From Rhizophagus irregularis (lineage: Eukaryota; Glomeromycota; Glomeromycetes; Glomerales; Glomeraceae), in contig NC_089430.1 of NCBI RefSeq assembly GCF_026210795.1, positions 2,108,001-2,172,000 on the forward strand: a stretch of DNA of 64,000 nucleotides. The letters run 5' to 3'. The position numbers and the translations under genes were made by a program. This document shows positions 24,611 to 37,867 of this stretch, piece after piece. Numbering within the stretch: position 1 is the first letter of the stretch; every line of letters starts with the position of its first letter. Below the pieces are notes generated by a model. The model was given only the letters and a program-made list of their open reading frames with translations, made no database searches and was not told where the DNA came from.

Positions 24611-27600
24611 TGTTTTTTTTTTTTTGAAGAAAAAGTAAATTTTGAGAAAAAGTAAAATTTGTAGTGATTTAAAATAAAGGAAAAACTGAAGTTGTTAGAC
24701 CTTGAAAAAAAAAATAAGATTATGAAATATATAAAAAAATTTAGATTGATAATCGATGACTTGTAATATGCAATTAATTTGATTTTAATCTCTCATAATA
24801 GTCATATTGATAAGATTTTAATCATGCCATATTTGGATGCAATCAGTCTAAATTGTACAAGTGAAACATAACTAATTCAGTCATACTTGAGATAATTTTT
24901 GTCATGGTATTAGATTCTAACCAAAAATGTAGAAGTTTATAATAATAAAATTTTGATTTGAAACAAGTTATCAGTACTTTATTTTTTTTTTCATAGTATT
25001 TTATTGAACATATTTATATATTATATGGTAGAAAAAAATTAAAATTACTCCATAATGATTAAATAATTGTATGAAAAATGAGATTAGCATAAATATGTCG
25101 TAATATTTCTTTAAGCAGGAAAGAGAATAATACATGAAGATAATATTGAAGATCCCAATTGATGCAATTGATGGATGTTCTCACTTGCTTTAAAATTTTT
25201 TCTTGTTAATTGTTAATTTATATTCTATTTAATTGAGACAATCAGTACGATGTTTACATTGTCGATAATTAAGGGGCAAGAAAACTAAAATTTAGTCACA
25301 TCTAGTGTCTTTAAAAGTATTATAGTCACGATTCACGAAATAGGTAATTAAGCAATAATAAGTAAAGTTTATTGGATTTTGGAAATCAAGACAATTGTTC
25401 GCAACTATAATTTTATATATACAATAAAAAATGATTTCGTACAGTAATTTTATAATATACACTTTTTATATGAAAATTTATATGATAAAAAAATATACCT
25501 AATATATTAAAGAATTTTTTTTTATTTTGCAATCTCATTTATTCTTTATTTTATTTATCTCAGTTACTTATCATATAACTTCTTCCCTTACCTTAATCTC
25601 TTTCCTTCCCCTAATTAAAGTAGTTAATCCCTGAATCCTGATTATTTCCCAACATTTTCCCTTACATTAATTCCTAACCCTTACCCAGTTCTTTTCCTGG
25701 TTTATACTTCCTTATGTTCATTGTCTAATAACTTCCCTATACCTTACACTAATCCTCTTCCCTTACCCCTATTCTTATACTTTACCCTAATCTCTTACCT
25801 TGTGGTTATGGTATAATGGTGCGATGACTGCGACGTGTGATATGGTGGTTGTGGAGCAGTGGTGAATGTGGTATAATTTTACGTGCGAGTTAGAAAATAG
25901 GCTCTTACTTTTAGTAAGCTCGTTGTTATATTAGACGTTCACGTTAATATAGGATACGAGATTGAAAAGTTTTTATGGTTCTACAAAAAGCTTAACTTAA
26001 AAAAAAAAATTGTAACTTTAAATAAATTTAAGTAAATCAAAATTATAAATGAAGTTAAAGTATGGGATGTTAAGATTTTATAATGGTTTGGGATAAGGAC
26101 GCCAGGTACCAGCATGCTGCGATAGGAGCCATGGGATGGTACGCTACGGCAAGATGCTATGAACAATTTTATGGGTAAACCATGGTTCACTTTTAAAAAA
26201 GCCCCTTACGGACCTTATGAAGGACCGTATCACTTTATAGTATGTATGATGTCAGATGTGAATTTTTCAGTACTTTGTCATTATATGTGTGATGAGACTT
26301 TTCAATTTCTTAGTATATTATTTCATCATTTGTTGCTATCATGTTAACACTAAAAATTAATTACTGTTATTTGTTCAGTCGATTAAGATATTTTTATGAG
26401 ACATCCAATATTGAAATCAGTATTAGTTGCACGTCACTGACCGAACTATAACTGATGAAGTTATCAGTCTTTGACCATTTAATACATACTATATCTTAAA
26501 TCAATAAAAAGTATAATTTGAAGTAATTAATACCCAATAAAAAATTTATTAATTCAAAATAAAAAAAAATATTATATAATTCGACATTTTTAAATCAAAC
26601 CAAATTTAAATTTTGTTTTGTTCGTTATTATAGTAAAATATAATCTATCCAATACTTGTTAAAAAAAGTCATTAAAAGATTTCCGATTTACGATAAAAAA
26701 TATCATAATTAATATTATTAATATAATTTTGACGTATTTGAACTTTTACAATATCTTGGAAGAATTTATTCTTTTTTATTATCCATTTCCTTTTCAACTG
26801 ATATGTAAAACGCAATCATATGAAAAAAGAGTAAGAGTTTCTCTTAATTACATGTAAAAAAAATTATTTTTAATCATTACGTTACAGTATAATAAAAAAT
26901 TACACTTACAAATGTTGTATTATAACAGTGTTAGTATAAAAAGTTTCATTTTCAAAAGAAAAATTGAGCGTATTTACAATTTTGCCGGTATACGTTATTA
27001 GTCAAATAATAGAAAGTTAAACTACCGTTTAATTTATAAATAAAAATACATTGTATTTGAATGAGAATTTTCAAGAATTAAGTTTTCAAAAAAAAAAAAA
27101 TAATAAAATTTTGTAGATTTAGGAAGCTTTATAAGAACAACTTGAACAATATTTGATTATATTTAATTGGTTTAATTTATTTTTATTATTTGCGAGTTTT
27201 TAAATCAATACAAAATTTAAATTTTCCTTTTAAGTATTAAAATTATTATCAGCAGAATTTTGGCATAGTATGTGGGTAGTGGAATAATTTTTTTGTGCGT
27301 TTTATTTCTTTATTGCAAAGACTTAGAATTAAATGTCAAATATTTTTAAACTTGCATATTCGAACTAGATAAATACATAAATATATAAAAATATAATCAT
27401 TGTGATATATCCAATTTTTCTTGTTAACATGCATGAAATTCTATTATTCACTTATCAGCATTACATTCTATCTCAAACCTTCGTTCATTATATCAACTTT
27501 ATGGAGGTTATAATCATATTAAAAGAACAACCTGATCTTGTTTCATAGTTGATTGCTAATTCAAGTTAATTAAGTTAATTGTAATCATATACTCCATACC

Positions 27601-27950
27601 ATCATTTGTGGGATCTTTGAGAATGGTAGTTCATGTATTAACATCGATATATTGAAATGCTTCTCTCACTTCTTCATTTGTATGAAGCCATCAGGAGTTT
27701 AAAAAGGGTGTAGATTTGCAAAATTACACGTATGTAAAAAATCACGCAAATTCACGACACCTACGTGGGTATACGGGCGTGTAAAATCACAAATATTCTT
27801 AATAATGAGAATTCCTATATTAATTTAATAAAAAAATTTTTGTATTTTTAAATATAAGGGAATACACGATAAAATTCTTCTCTTCCTTTCTTTTTCTTCA
27901 TGTTCCCTTCACCTCTCTCCTTTCCTTCATTTGTTATTTCTTTCCTTAAT
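24611..27950. other. Gene-free interval
   Basis: No supported gene. At 25540-25800 one strand is rich in ccctta/taccctaa-like words, a degenerate pyrimidine tract. The segment at 27410-27560 resembles 28747-28870 (cattctatctcaaacctt against gttctatctcaagctttt), so both are copies of a dead sequence. Confidence 0.4.
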
Positions 27951-27959
27951 ATTTTTATT

Positions 27960-28090
27960 TACTCGGCATAATTTTTTTATATTTATTTATTTATTTTTTT
28001 TTTGCTTACCTTAGGAATCGAACTGATTACCATGAGTTATTTTATTATATATCATATCTCGCAACTTAACCACTATGTTATTTAACTTTT
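27960..28090 (-). repeat. SINE-like tRNA relic
   Basis: On the minus strand an A-box-like tagtggttaag is followed about 40 bases later by a B-box-like agttcgattcc, then an A-rich tail (aaaaaaaaaataaataaat). The order A box, B box, A-rich tail is that of a tRNA-derived SINE. The anticodon arm is too degenerate for a functional tRNA. Confidence 0.4.
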
Positions 28091-28139
28091 TTTATAATTT
28101 ACAGTATTATATTTTATATTTATCTTAAAAATCATACTT

Positions 28140-28620
28140 TTTGAGTAAGTTACGCAAAATTGCATATTTACATGTTTTTTTATATCATAAAATGGTGTAA
28201 CTATCTATTTATATAAATCCACACTACTTTTTTAAACGCAAATTTATCAAAATATTTCGAATTGTTGTATTTATGTATGGATTGCTTAAAATCATATGTT
28301 TGTACAATTTTTTAGAATGTGAATATCCGAAACTACTTGTTTATGTAAATTTACACAATTTTTTTTTAGATGGAAATTTGTTGAAATATTTTAGACTGTG
28401 ATTTTATATATAGAATACTCAAAATTATGTATTTATACAATTTTTCAGAATATAGATTTTTGAAAATATCTGTTTATAAAAAATCTATGCAATTATTTTA
28501 GACACGAATTATCAAATACTATATTTTAAGTGTAAATTAAACAATATCGTGTATTTACGAGTTTTTTCAAGGTGTAAATTTTCGGGATTACCCATATTTG
28601 ATAAATCTACATTAATATAC
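28140..28620. repeat. Degenerate tandem repeat, ~85-90 bp period
   Basis: Phrases such as tgtttatgtaaatttacacaattttttt and gaatatagatttttgaaaatatctg recur with drift every 85-90 bases. The units are too diverged for exact borders. Confidence 0.35.
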
Positions 28621-28746
28621 ACATAATTTAATCTCCTGATGAGATTAATACTTCCCTCGGTACTGCCGGATGCACAAAATATTACTTGGTCTTATTAAAA
28701 CAGTAAAAACAATATTATATATATCATGATAATTATTGTGTTATGT

Positions 28747-29214
28747 TCAACTTTTTTTTTTAATAGCCAACATGAATTCTATTATTCCCTTACCAGTATT
28801 ATGTTCTATCTCAAGCTTTTGTTTCATTATATCAAGTTTATAGTCTTCTAAGTAATGCATATTAAGAGAACAGTTATTAAAATAGATAATTATAGGTGTA
28901 TGATAATTATTTTGATTTTGGTAATTTTTTTTTTTCATTAATTTCATTAGGTATTTGCACAACCTTTCAATTTAATATAATATTTATTATTCACTTACCA
29001 ATAGATTTGGGTAACACAACAATGTGTACGCGATTTTCAACAGGTTATTCAGTAAAGACATCTCCAACTGTATTTGGAGGAATTTCTGGCCATTTAGCAC
29101 ATTTATAATATTCACATTAGGATCATCAAGGTTGTTTGAGTTGAAAGAAATATTAACAATCCATAATCTAGTAAGTAACCTTGCTTTAATTTTATCAAAA
29201 TCAGGTTTTCCCAA
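28747..29214 (-). pseudogene. Unidentified gene relic
   Basis: Two minus-strand pieces, one containing KLEIEHNTGKGIIEFMLA and one NLDDPNVNIINVLNGQKFLQIQ, look protein-like. They are in different frames with stops between. A shorter copy of the first piece lies at 27420-27560. I cannot name the family. Confidence 0.3.
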
Positions 29215-29745
29215 TTAAATTCTTTTAAGCCTTTCAACAGTGTCATTATTATTTTCTGTAACTTTGAAATAACAATCTATTGTTTCACCATGGACTAGAA
29301 GTTGATTGTGATCCTTCTAGGAGCTATAGCTGACTTTTTAGGAGTAATGTGAATTTTGTAGACTTAGAAGGAACAGCAGTTGTGGACCTTGATTACATCT
29401 TTAGAAAAAAATTTTTTTGTTAATACACTCAGGTAATATGGTATAAGTTGTACAAGCAAATAAATTACACAATTTATCATATTAATTATACCACAGTTTC
29501 TAATGATGATTTTTTTCTTGATATTCTCATGGATGATGTTTATTTAAAAAGATGGGTTAAAAAAAGTCTATCAATATTAAATAAAAGTCTATCAATTTTA
29601 AAATAGTAAGTCTATCATTATTATTTTCAAAAGTACATTAAAAAGTTGGAACTATAATATTCACGGAGTCACTGTAATATCATAATTTTCAATGACTGCC
29701 CTGTGAAAATCACTCATGATATTCCATTACTTATTTGGATGATAA

Positions 29746-30109
29746 GGCTGCTCCAATTTAATAGTTTGTTTAACGTCCTAACTTTATATAAAAATTGAGG
29801 GGGGGAGGGGGTCAAATTAAGTAAACATTTAAAAATAAACATAGTTTTTTCTTTATCACTCAATGCATTTTTACTAAAAATACATCTTAATTTATTACAG
29901 ATAATGCAATTAATAAGTTTACATATATTACTTTTATTAATTATACCATTTTCTTTGGTAGATTCAATTACACTGGAAAGAAATTCTTTTAAATATTATA
30001 CAGATCGGTGATGTTATTATAAGTCACGTGATATAACATATGTTTGTTTATTTTCAAAAATTTTTTGGGGGGTGGGGTACGTTAAACAAACTATTAAATT
30101 GGAGTGGCC
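29746..30109. mobile_element. PIF/Harbinger-like MITE, 364 bp
   Basis: Inverted ends of about 33 bp, ggctgctccaatttaatag... and the reverse of ...ctattaaattggagtggcc, differ at about three sites. A taa triplet lies directly outside each end (29743-29745 and 30110-30112), the 3-bp target duplication typical of this superfamily. G-rich runs lie just inside each end (gggggggaggggg and ggggggtgggg). No transposase. Confidence 0.75.
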
Positions 30110-30112
30110 TAA

Positions 30113-31904
30113 TCTAAATTAAGGTAAAAATGTACTTAAAAGATCTGGATTATTAAAATTTTTTTCAATTAAATAAATTATTTACTGATCATTTCTTACC
30201 ATATTTGGATAAGAAAAGTTTATAATTTGGCTTAATAATATCCAATAAACGTTTTTTTTTTATTTGTGATTTATTTACCTTTATATTTTACAATAAAACT
30301 AAAGAAAATACTTCTAATTTAAGGATTCAATAAAAATTATATAAGACAATTAGTAACTATATTTTTATATATATTATTTAAAGTGGTTTTTGTTAAATAA
30401 AAAACTAATTTTAAATTTAATAAATTTAGATCTTAATATACTTAATATTCAATTATTACCATTTACTATAATGTGTTCTTGTATCTTGTATAGTTTTACT
30501 AACATAGATGAGAATTAGTATAAGGGATAATAGATTATAATAATCTCATAATATTTCCTGTTGAATTCAAATCAATTTAACTCTTTTTTTTTGATTTAAT
30601 AAATAGTTCAATTTTACCAAGATATTTTGAAAGTCTTATTCCTTTGTATTTAATAATTTAATAAAGAAAGAGGTTTCAGTTAATAAAGTAAATTAAATTC
30701 ATGAAAAATTGAACTTAAACTCAGAATCAATATGATAATCAATAAGATAGTGGAATAATACTTAGTTACTATGCAAAATTTTAAAAATGTATAGTTAACA
30801 TTAGTAGAATGAATTCCAAGTAATAAATAAAATCAAAAAAATAAACTTAAGCATAATAATTAAATTATTATAGAGAAACAAGAAACAATGAGTAGTATAC
30901 TAAAAATTGATTTTTGATCAAAAAAACGTCAAACTTGACGTTATTTAACCAAAAAAAAAGAATATTAAAATTAAATCATTTATATAAAATTTTCTATTGC
31001 AATTAAGACTTTTACTTTAAGAAAGCAAGATAATTAAAATTATACTTTCATTTATCTTCAAAATACATTGTTTAAAAATATGACTGAATTAAAATAATTA
31101 TAATTAGTATATAATTAAATCTTCAGGATTTAATAAACTTACTCAGAGGAGACGCTACGACTGAATATTTTTAAGTTGAAGAAAGAAAGATAAAATAAAT
31201 ATTTATTCTAGATATCTTCTTTCTTTTATTTTACTTATGTTATTAAAAAAATAATTTAGATTCTAATTTTTCTTAACTAAAAATATTGAAGTAATAGTAA
31301 CATTACAAGTACTATGGTAGACAACTTAAAAAAGTATTAAAATATGAAGAAATGGCGATATTATTAGTGTAATAACATGTTACACTGTAAACCTTAGAAA
31401 AGTATCAAAATTATATATTATATATTTATCAAGATATGAAAAATTACTATATAAAATTGTTAACTTAGCTTACTCAAGAAAATAACCCAAAAATAATTAA
31501 CTAATTTATGATTGAAACTAAATAATATAGTATCATAGTAAAACTTAGCCTAATAGTTATATTTCTCAGTAATAAACATCATTTCATTATTCCTATGTCA
31601 TGACTAGCTATAGCCTGAATGCATTTCAACACAAATTGAAATAAAATATTTTGGACATATTATACAGCAGAAATGCATATTCTATTATACAAATTCTTTC
31701 AAATTCTTTATTCTTCATAGATATAATGAATATAATAGATTTGAGATTCATAAACTTTATTAAAAATGAAACGAGGATTATCTAAAAAATTGAATTGCCC
31801 GAAAGAATTTAGATGATTGTCTCAGGATATTAAAGAGTTATTTGTAAGGTTCGCCGCAAAAACGAACAAAGAGATGAAAGAATTAGGAATAACATCACTT
31901 AATA
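30113..31904. other. Gene-free A+T-rich interval
   Basis: No open frame, splice pattern or repeat that I can support. Confidence 0.4.
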
Positions 31905-34900
31905 CATTGCAGAAACCCGTGATTTGTTACCATGCAGTTAAGAAATCGCCATCAAATCACAATGATCTATTGACCAACATGTGACGACATGGTATCAAAC
32001 GATCTCATGAAATTTTCGATAACATATCTTTACGAAGTTGTAAAATGCTATTAAATAGGTGGTGAATAGGTGGTGAATAGATGGTAATTGTCATCAAAAT
32101 TTAGTCAAAAAAACCAATTCAAGATAATTTTTCGATGCATTAAATATTACTTGACAATTTTTTATTTAATCAATATTAATCTTAATAAAACCTTATAAAA
32201 ATTCGGGCCAAAATTAATTATTCGACCTAAATTAGTAATGATCTACTATTTGATCTTGCGGGTAAAATTTTTGCCGATTGATCATGTGAATCATCACGTT
32301 TTTGAACAATGGCAAAATTAAACTTTTTTTACCCTTCCTTTTCGTACTTCCTTTTCACTTTCGTTCTTCCCTTTCCCTTTCGTTCTCCCCTTCCTTTTCT
32401 ATCTTTTTCTCACACCTTTTCCTGCCTTTTTTTAGACTCTTTCATCTCCTTCCCTTTCGTCCTTCCCCTTCCCTTTCATTCTTCCCTTTCCCTTTCATTC
32501 TCCCCTTCCTTTCTACCTTTTCCTCACGCCTTTTTTCCGCCTCTTTTTCTTTGAAGTACTGTAAGTTTCATTTCGAAACTTACATATTTTTTTTTTAATT
32601 TATTTTTTTAAATTTTCTCTTTTTTTTTTGTAGGTATCCAGTTCCTTCAGCATTGGACTTTTTAGTTGGATTTCTTGGCGTTGGACGCCACTTGGCTTCA
32701 GTGTTCTTTTTTGTAGGATGGTACCTTGCTGTAAATCAACATCTTGGAATGAATCGGTAAGTTTTGAAGCAAATCTTTGCTTCAAAACTTTTTAAAATCT
32801 ATTTTATCTTTTTTTTTAATATAAACAACGAACTAACATTTCTTTTTTATTGTTTTATTTTGCAGGAGCTGGTGGTCACAAAATCGGACTTTAAAATAAG
32901 AAACGAAGGAGGATTTATTTTCTTTTTATTTTTAAGAAACAAACTAAATTTTTTTTGTTATTTTTTTTATAGGACGTGTAGGAGGAACATATCAGATATA
33001 AGAAAATTGACCGACATTGATAGAAAGATGAGTAAGGACTTTAAGGTAAGAAATGGGGAAAGGGAAGGAAGAAGAGGATTCTGTTATTTTAAATTTAAGA
33101 AATGAACTAACGTTTCTTTTTCATTGTTTTTTTTATAGGATGCCGGCTTGAACACAAACCAGACTTTAAAGTAAGAAATGGAAGGGGGATTTATTTTCTT
33201 TTTATTTTTAAGAAACAAACTAACATTTTTTTGGTATTTTTTTTATAGGACACATAGGAGTACGTACTTTAAGGTAAGAAATGGGGAAAGGGGAAGGAGG
33301 AAGAGGACTTTTTTTTATTTTAAATATGGGAAACGAACTAACATTTCTTTTCGTATTTTTTGTAGAGTGCCAGCTTGGACTATAAGGAGGGAAATTCGGT
33401 GATGGAGTTTTTTACTTTTTGTAAATAATTCTTTCAACGAAACATATAACGTTCCATTTTTTTCTTCTTTTTGTAGGCTGCTGGTTCTTCAGGATCTGGT
33501 CTTCGAACGCATGGACTCAATGGAGCTTTGCAATTTTTTAAAAAAATTTGTTTTTTTTAAAAATTTTTTTGTCTTTTTTTTTGTGGATGTCAGTTTCTTC
33601 GGGGACTTGAGTCTGGTAAGCTTTGATTCGAAAATTCAAACCATTTTTTTTTTTAATTTATTTTTTTTAATCTCTCTCTTTTTGTATGTATCGGTTCTTT
33701 CAGCTTTAGGACTTGAATATGTGATATGGTAAGTTTCTATTTGAAACTTATCCGTAATAATATTTTTTTAGCTTGTTTTTTTTAAAAAAAATTTATCTTT
33801 TTTTTTGTAGGCTTCCAGTTCTTTTAGCGTTGAACTTTGGAAGTTGGCTTCTTGGATTTCTTCAGTTGGATTTCTTGACGTTGATTTCATTGGCGTTTTG
33901 GAATAAATTGGTAAGTTTCGAAGCAAATCTTTGCTTCAAAACTTTTTAAAATTTATTTATTTATACTGTATATATTTAATTATTTTGATTTTTTTTTGAT
34001 TTTTTTTTCTTTTTTTGCAGGTACCGGTAAATTAAGCTTCCTGGGTCCTGATCAGTAAGTTTCGAAACGGTTCATTTCGAAACTTTTTTTAAGTTTATTT
34101 TTTAATTTTGTTTTGAAGATACTAACCGTTTCTTCTTTTGTCTATTTTGCAGGTCTCTTCAATTTTTTAGTCAGCTTCTTTCATTTTATTCAGTTCATCT
34201 GACATGCAATACATACAATTAGGGGTAAGTTTTGAAGTTCCACTTTACTTCGAAACAATTTTTTTTATTTTTCTTTTAGAAACGTTAACTAACATTTCTT
34301 GTTGCTTTTTTTTGTAGGATCTTGGATCGGTTATATGGGTTTCAAAGGTGTTTTGCATTTTGTAATTTAGACTGCTTTTCGTTTTGAACAGATGTGGATT
34401 TCGGTGAGTGGATTTTTGTAAACATTATTTTTTAACGAAACGTTACTAACATCCTCTCTTTTCTTTTTTTTAGACGGCTATTTTTTGGGAACTTTGGATG
34501 TGTGGGATGAATATCATTCATAGAGTTAATAAGGGATTTTACATTTATAGAATAATTTATATTAATAAAATAACTTTGTTGAATAATAATAGATTTGAGT
34601 ATGATTAGTTTTAGAATAGAATACTTTAATATTTCTTTACAACTTATTTAAAATAAATTAACTATAACTTTACTACAATTTTAATATTTGTTTAATAAAG
34701 TTTATAGAACACTTTACAATATATTTAAAATAAATAAATTATAACTTTACTACAACTTTAATATTTGTTTACTATAACTTATACATATATTTATTATAAC
34801 TTAAATATGTGTTAATTATAACTTTAATTTGTATTTACGATTTCAATACTATTTTTGTATGACTCGATTAAATCAGGTGTCGATTTCCTTAATATGCAGT

Positions 34901-35036
34901 AACTTTATACATACGATTATGTTAAACTTATCGTGGCAGTGTAAAACCATATCGTGACCAAGTCTTGGTTATAATTCCTACGATAAAATTTTGACATGGT
35001 CACGATATGGTTTCGATTTTAAAAGTTTCTGCAATG
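31905..35036. mobile_element. 3.1 kb TIR element with TA target sites, carrying cassette array 2
   Basis: It begins cattgcagaaac and ends gtttctgcaatg, and each end is bordered by TA (31903-31904 and 35037-35038), as in Tc1/mariner-type insertions. Near the right end a perfect 17-bp hairpin, aaaccatatcgtgacca (34944) with its reverse at 34997, forms a subterminal stem. No transposase frame is visible. The interior has a C+T-rich stretch (32330-32550), an array of short exon-like units (32560-34510) and an A+T-rich 3' third. The left end matches 4336, so at least two copies exist here. Confidence 0.55.
32560..34510 (+). other. Exon-like units with 5' splice sites in hairpins (array 2)
   Basis: Repeated order: an exon-like block, a gtaagttt donor that is the 5' arm of a hairpin, an aacgaactaacattt branch-like motif, a long T-run, then ttttgtag. 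Hairpin donors start at 32561, 32757, 33729, 33911, 34055 and 34225; for example gtaagtttc-atttc-gaaacttac at 32561 and a 15-bp stem with a 2-base loop around 32759. Two sub-families of exon blocks occur: one with ttccagttcctt/ttccagttctttt and one with gtaagaaatgg. No continuous protein can be read across it. Confidence 0.5.
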
Positions 35037-36384
35037 TATTTCTGATTCAAAAGCTGTATTAGAAAACGATGATGTCGGAATATAGGCATTAATTTATTTA
35101 GCCAAAATATTTAAAAACAGGCAATGTTTACCATTATTTTAAACAGAAAGATAAAAATATATGGTAGACTTCTTCTGAAAAATACAAGATGGGTATGATA
35201 TCTTTACTTTATGGTTTGCATCTTCTTTATATGGCTATTGGACAATGCCAAATTAGATGTATAAGATCGAAAAGTTTATTGTAAAAACTTTTGATTGAAA
35301 TCATGTACTGTACTTCACCTTTCATAACACTTTTCCAACTCATACTAAGACATTTTGCATTGTCAATCTCATATGTATATAATGTATTTGTATTTTAAAA
35401 TTGCACAAATTTCACCTAATATGTATAAATTAATTACATAGTACTTAAGTAGTCAGAATGACCAGAATTAAATAAATTCAAATTTTGTTAATTTATAAAT
35501 TTTCTTAGTAAAAAATTACTAATTATTTCTATCTGAACTAATTTAAAATACCGATGAGATTGTTTCTATTATACATAATTTATTTTAATACAAATTTTCG
35601 TTATTAATTATTTTCACTTTTTATTTTTTTGTTTCAATCTGTTCATCAATGTTAAAAACATACATCTATTTCAGTGTTAATAATTCAGCGTAAAATAATT
35701 GTATCCACTTCCACTCAATTTTAACTTAATTTAAAATTTATTCTTCATCCTGACCAAATTTAACAATACTCAAGAACAAGTAAAAGACAGACTTAGAAAT
35801 TGACAAACCAAAATAATTGCGTATCAATAAGCTGATATATACAGGGTTTTCTTAGAAACGAAACAAAAACTGATAATACTTCTATTACTGTATATTCAAA
35901 ATCCTTAATGGTGAAAGGAAGTAAAGATGTTGAATTTATTTAGTTGAATGGAATGTTAGAACCCTTATAGTCAATTCCTACAAACAACATAAACGCATAA
36001 TCATATAATTTTTAATAAGGTGAAACAAAAGTAAAATTAAAAATAATGATTTTTACGTACCAAACTTCGGATTGCGATATTGCATTTTCATCTAATATTC
36101 TGAATAGAAAAATGTATTCTCTACTTATTCACCTATGGATAAACTACCTTGGTCTTCAGGGTTCCACGAAACTAGTATGTACCAATACACTACACTATAC
36201 ATCTCTCAAAAATGTTTCTTCATCCTAAAATGAACGGATTCTAAGTGCTTTTAGTCATTTGAAAACCAGGTAACAACATTCAATGATTATTACAAGTATT
36301 ATTGCGCTTTTCAAAATTGTGCTACCCCCTGCAGGTCATCTAATAAAAAAGATTATGAGATTATGATTACAGGAAGATTACTGG
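35037..36384. other. Gene-free interval
   Basis: Nothing supportable. The small frame at 36046-36228 has no family features or splice context. Confidence 0.4.
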
Positions 36385-36515
36385 ACAAAAACTGGATAAT
36401 TTTGTCCTGTAATTGTCCTGTAATTGTCCTATAATCATCCTATAATCGTCCTATAATCATAATCACTTGGTAATTGTCCAGTAATTGTCCTGTAATTGTC
36501 CTGTAATTATAATCA
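36385..36515. repeat. 11-bp minisatellite
   Basis: About ten copies of tgtcctgtaat and close variants (tgtcctataat, tgtccagtaat) lie in tandem just downstream of the hydrolase gene. Confidence 0.8.
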
Positions 36516-36654
36516 TCAAGTAATTATGACGTATACAGAATTCTGAAAACTGCGATAATATATTTATTTTACTAAATGATATGAATAAAATATACAAAAA
36601 TAACAAATAAATAAGATAACAATAAATAAGTAAATAAATAAATATCATTTATCA

Positions 36655-37867
36655 TTATTTCTTATTTAAAATTCTTTCTTGAATTCTATTAAAAATAACA
36701 TTAGAAGCATCTTCCCATTTAAGATCTAACATAACTTCATGACCTGAACCTTCAATCATATCATAACCAACACCATATGCTTCAGCAGTTTCTTCTACGT
36801 GTTTTAAATTATCAGCAAGTGCATCTTCTCCAGCACCAATTACGATCATTGGACATTTAATTTTTTTATAATCAACAAAGGATCTAGAAAATTCAGCAAG
36901 TCCAACAACACTACAATTTTTGTCTAATTTTGGATGAATTTCTTTAGCCATTGAATCAGGAAATGCCTTAGAAAAGAAAGCTTTCTTCATTAATTCAGGA
37001 GTTTCAATAATTAAATATGGATTTAATGTAAGTAATGCTTTAATTGTAAGCCAATCCACTTTACTTGAAAAGATACCAGATTTATTAATTAATGGTGATA
37101 CTGATGCAAGTAAAACCCCTCCTGACACCTTATGATGATTATCTTGAAGATATTTTTGAGTAAGTCCTCCACCCATTGAATGTCTAGTTAAAATTATAAT
37201 TTACTCATTAAATAATTTAATACATTTTAGTATAAAAAAAATCCATATATATATTTTTTATAATTACCCAACAAGGATAGGTTTCTCCTTAGTTTTTTCA
37301 GTGATTTCATCAGTCACAGATGATATATCATTTACCAATTCCTCCAACGTCCAAAATTTATCCCTTATTGGAGTTTTCGTACTTTGCCCATTTCCTCGGA
37401 AACTATATATGAACGAAATCATGTTTTAAATATGTAAAATTTTGAATTAATCATACAATTATGGTACTAACCTCAAAGAAAAACATTCATATCCTTTATT
37501 TGAAAACCAATTAGAAAAATTTTCCCAAGACCAAGCAGCGAGGAATGCTCCATGAATAAATAAGAGTGGCGGATAATTCTAATAAATGAGTAAAAAAAAA
37601 ATTAATAATAAATAGAAAATAAAATTTAATTTTTTTTATTTTGTAATCGTTTTCTTATTATTTTTTTTTTACCGTTTGTTTAGTAGGAGGATAATGTATA
37701 ACTTCAATTTTAACATTATCACTAGAATCAATAAAAATAGTTTCTTTATTAGATGTATTAGATGTATGAAATTGACTTAAATTAAATTTAGTCGTAAATG
37801 ATTTATTGATAATATTTTTATTTAAAAAAGAAAAATTTCTTTGTTTAAAAATTTTTTGTAAATTCAT
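36655..37867 (-). CDS. Alpha/beta hydrolase, probably mitochondrial
   Basis: Four exons, 37867-37673, 37578-37472, 37402-37268 and 37183-36655, give 321 residues with matching phases. The N-terminus (MNLQKIFKQRNFSFLNK...) is rich in Lys, Arg, Ser, Asn and Phe with no acidic residue in the first ~45, fitting a mitochondrial presequence. I chose the ATG at 37867 over 37927 for that reason; the longer form would add 20 mostly hydrophobic residues. PPLLFIHGAF forms the oxyanion-side strand. GHSMGG supplies the nucleophile, Ser148. GAGED gives Asp266 and GSGHE gives His294, completing the triad. It likely hydrolyses an ester or lipid substrate; the exact substrate cannot be told. The gene appears intact and has no operon-like neighbour. 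Confidence 0.85.

Noticed and set aside
25540-25800. Interstitial telomere repeat
   Set aside because: Words such as ttaccctaa occur but are not tandem or regular enough.
25800-25870. Possible tRNA (gtggttatggtataatggtgcg...)
   Set aside because: There is an A-box-like start but no B box or acceptor pairing.
26159-26347. 62-residue frame with PYGPYEGPYHF
   Set aside because: Short, isolated, no upstream promoter; likely chance.
32302-32598. Phe/Ser/Pro-rich open frames on the plus strand
   Set aside because: Pyrimidine-rich low-complexity DNA translated; two frames are open at once.
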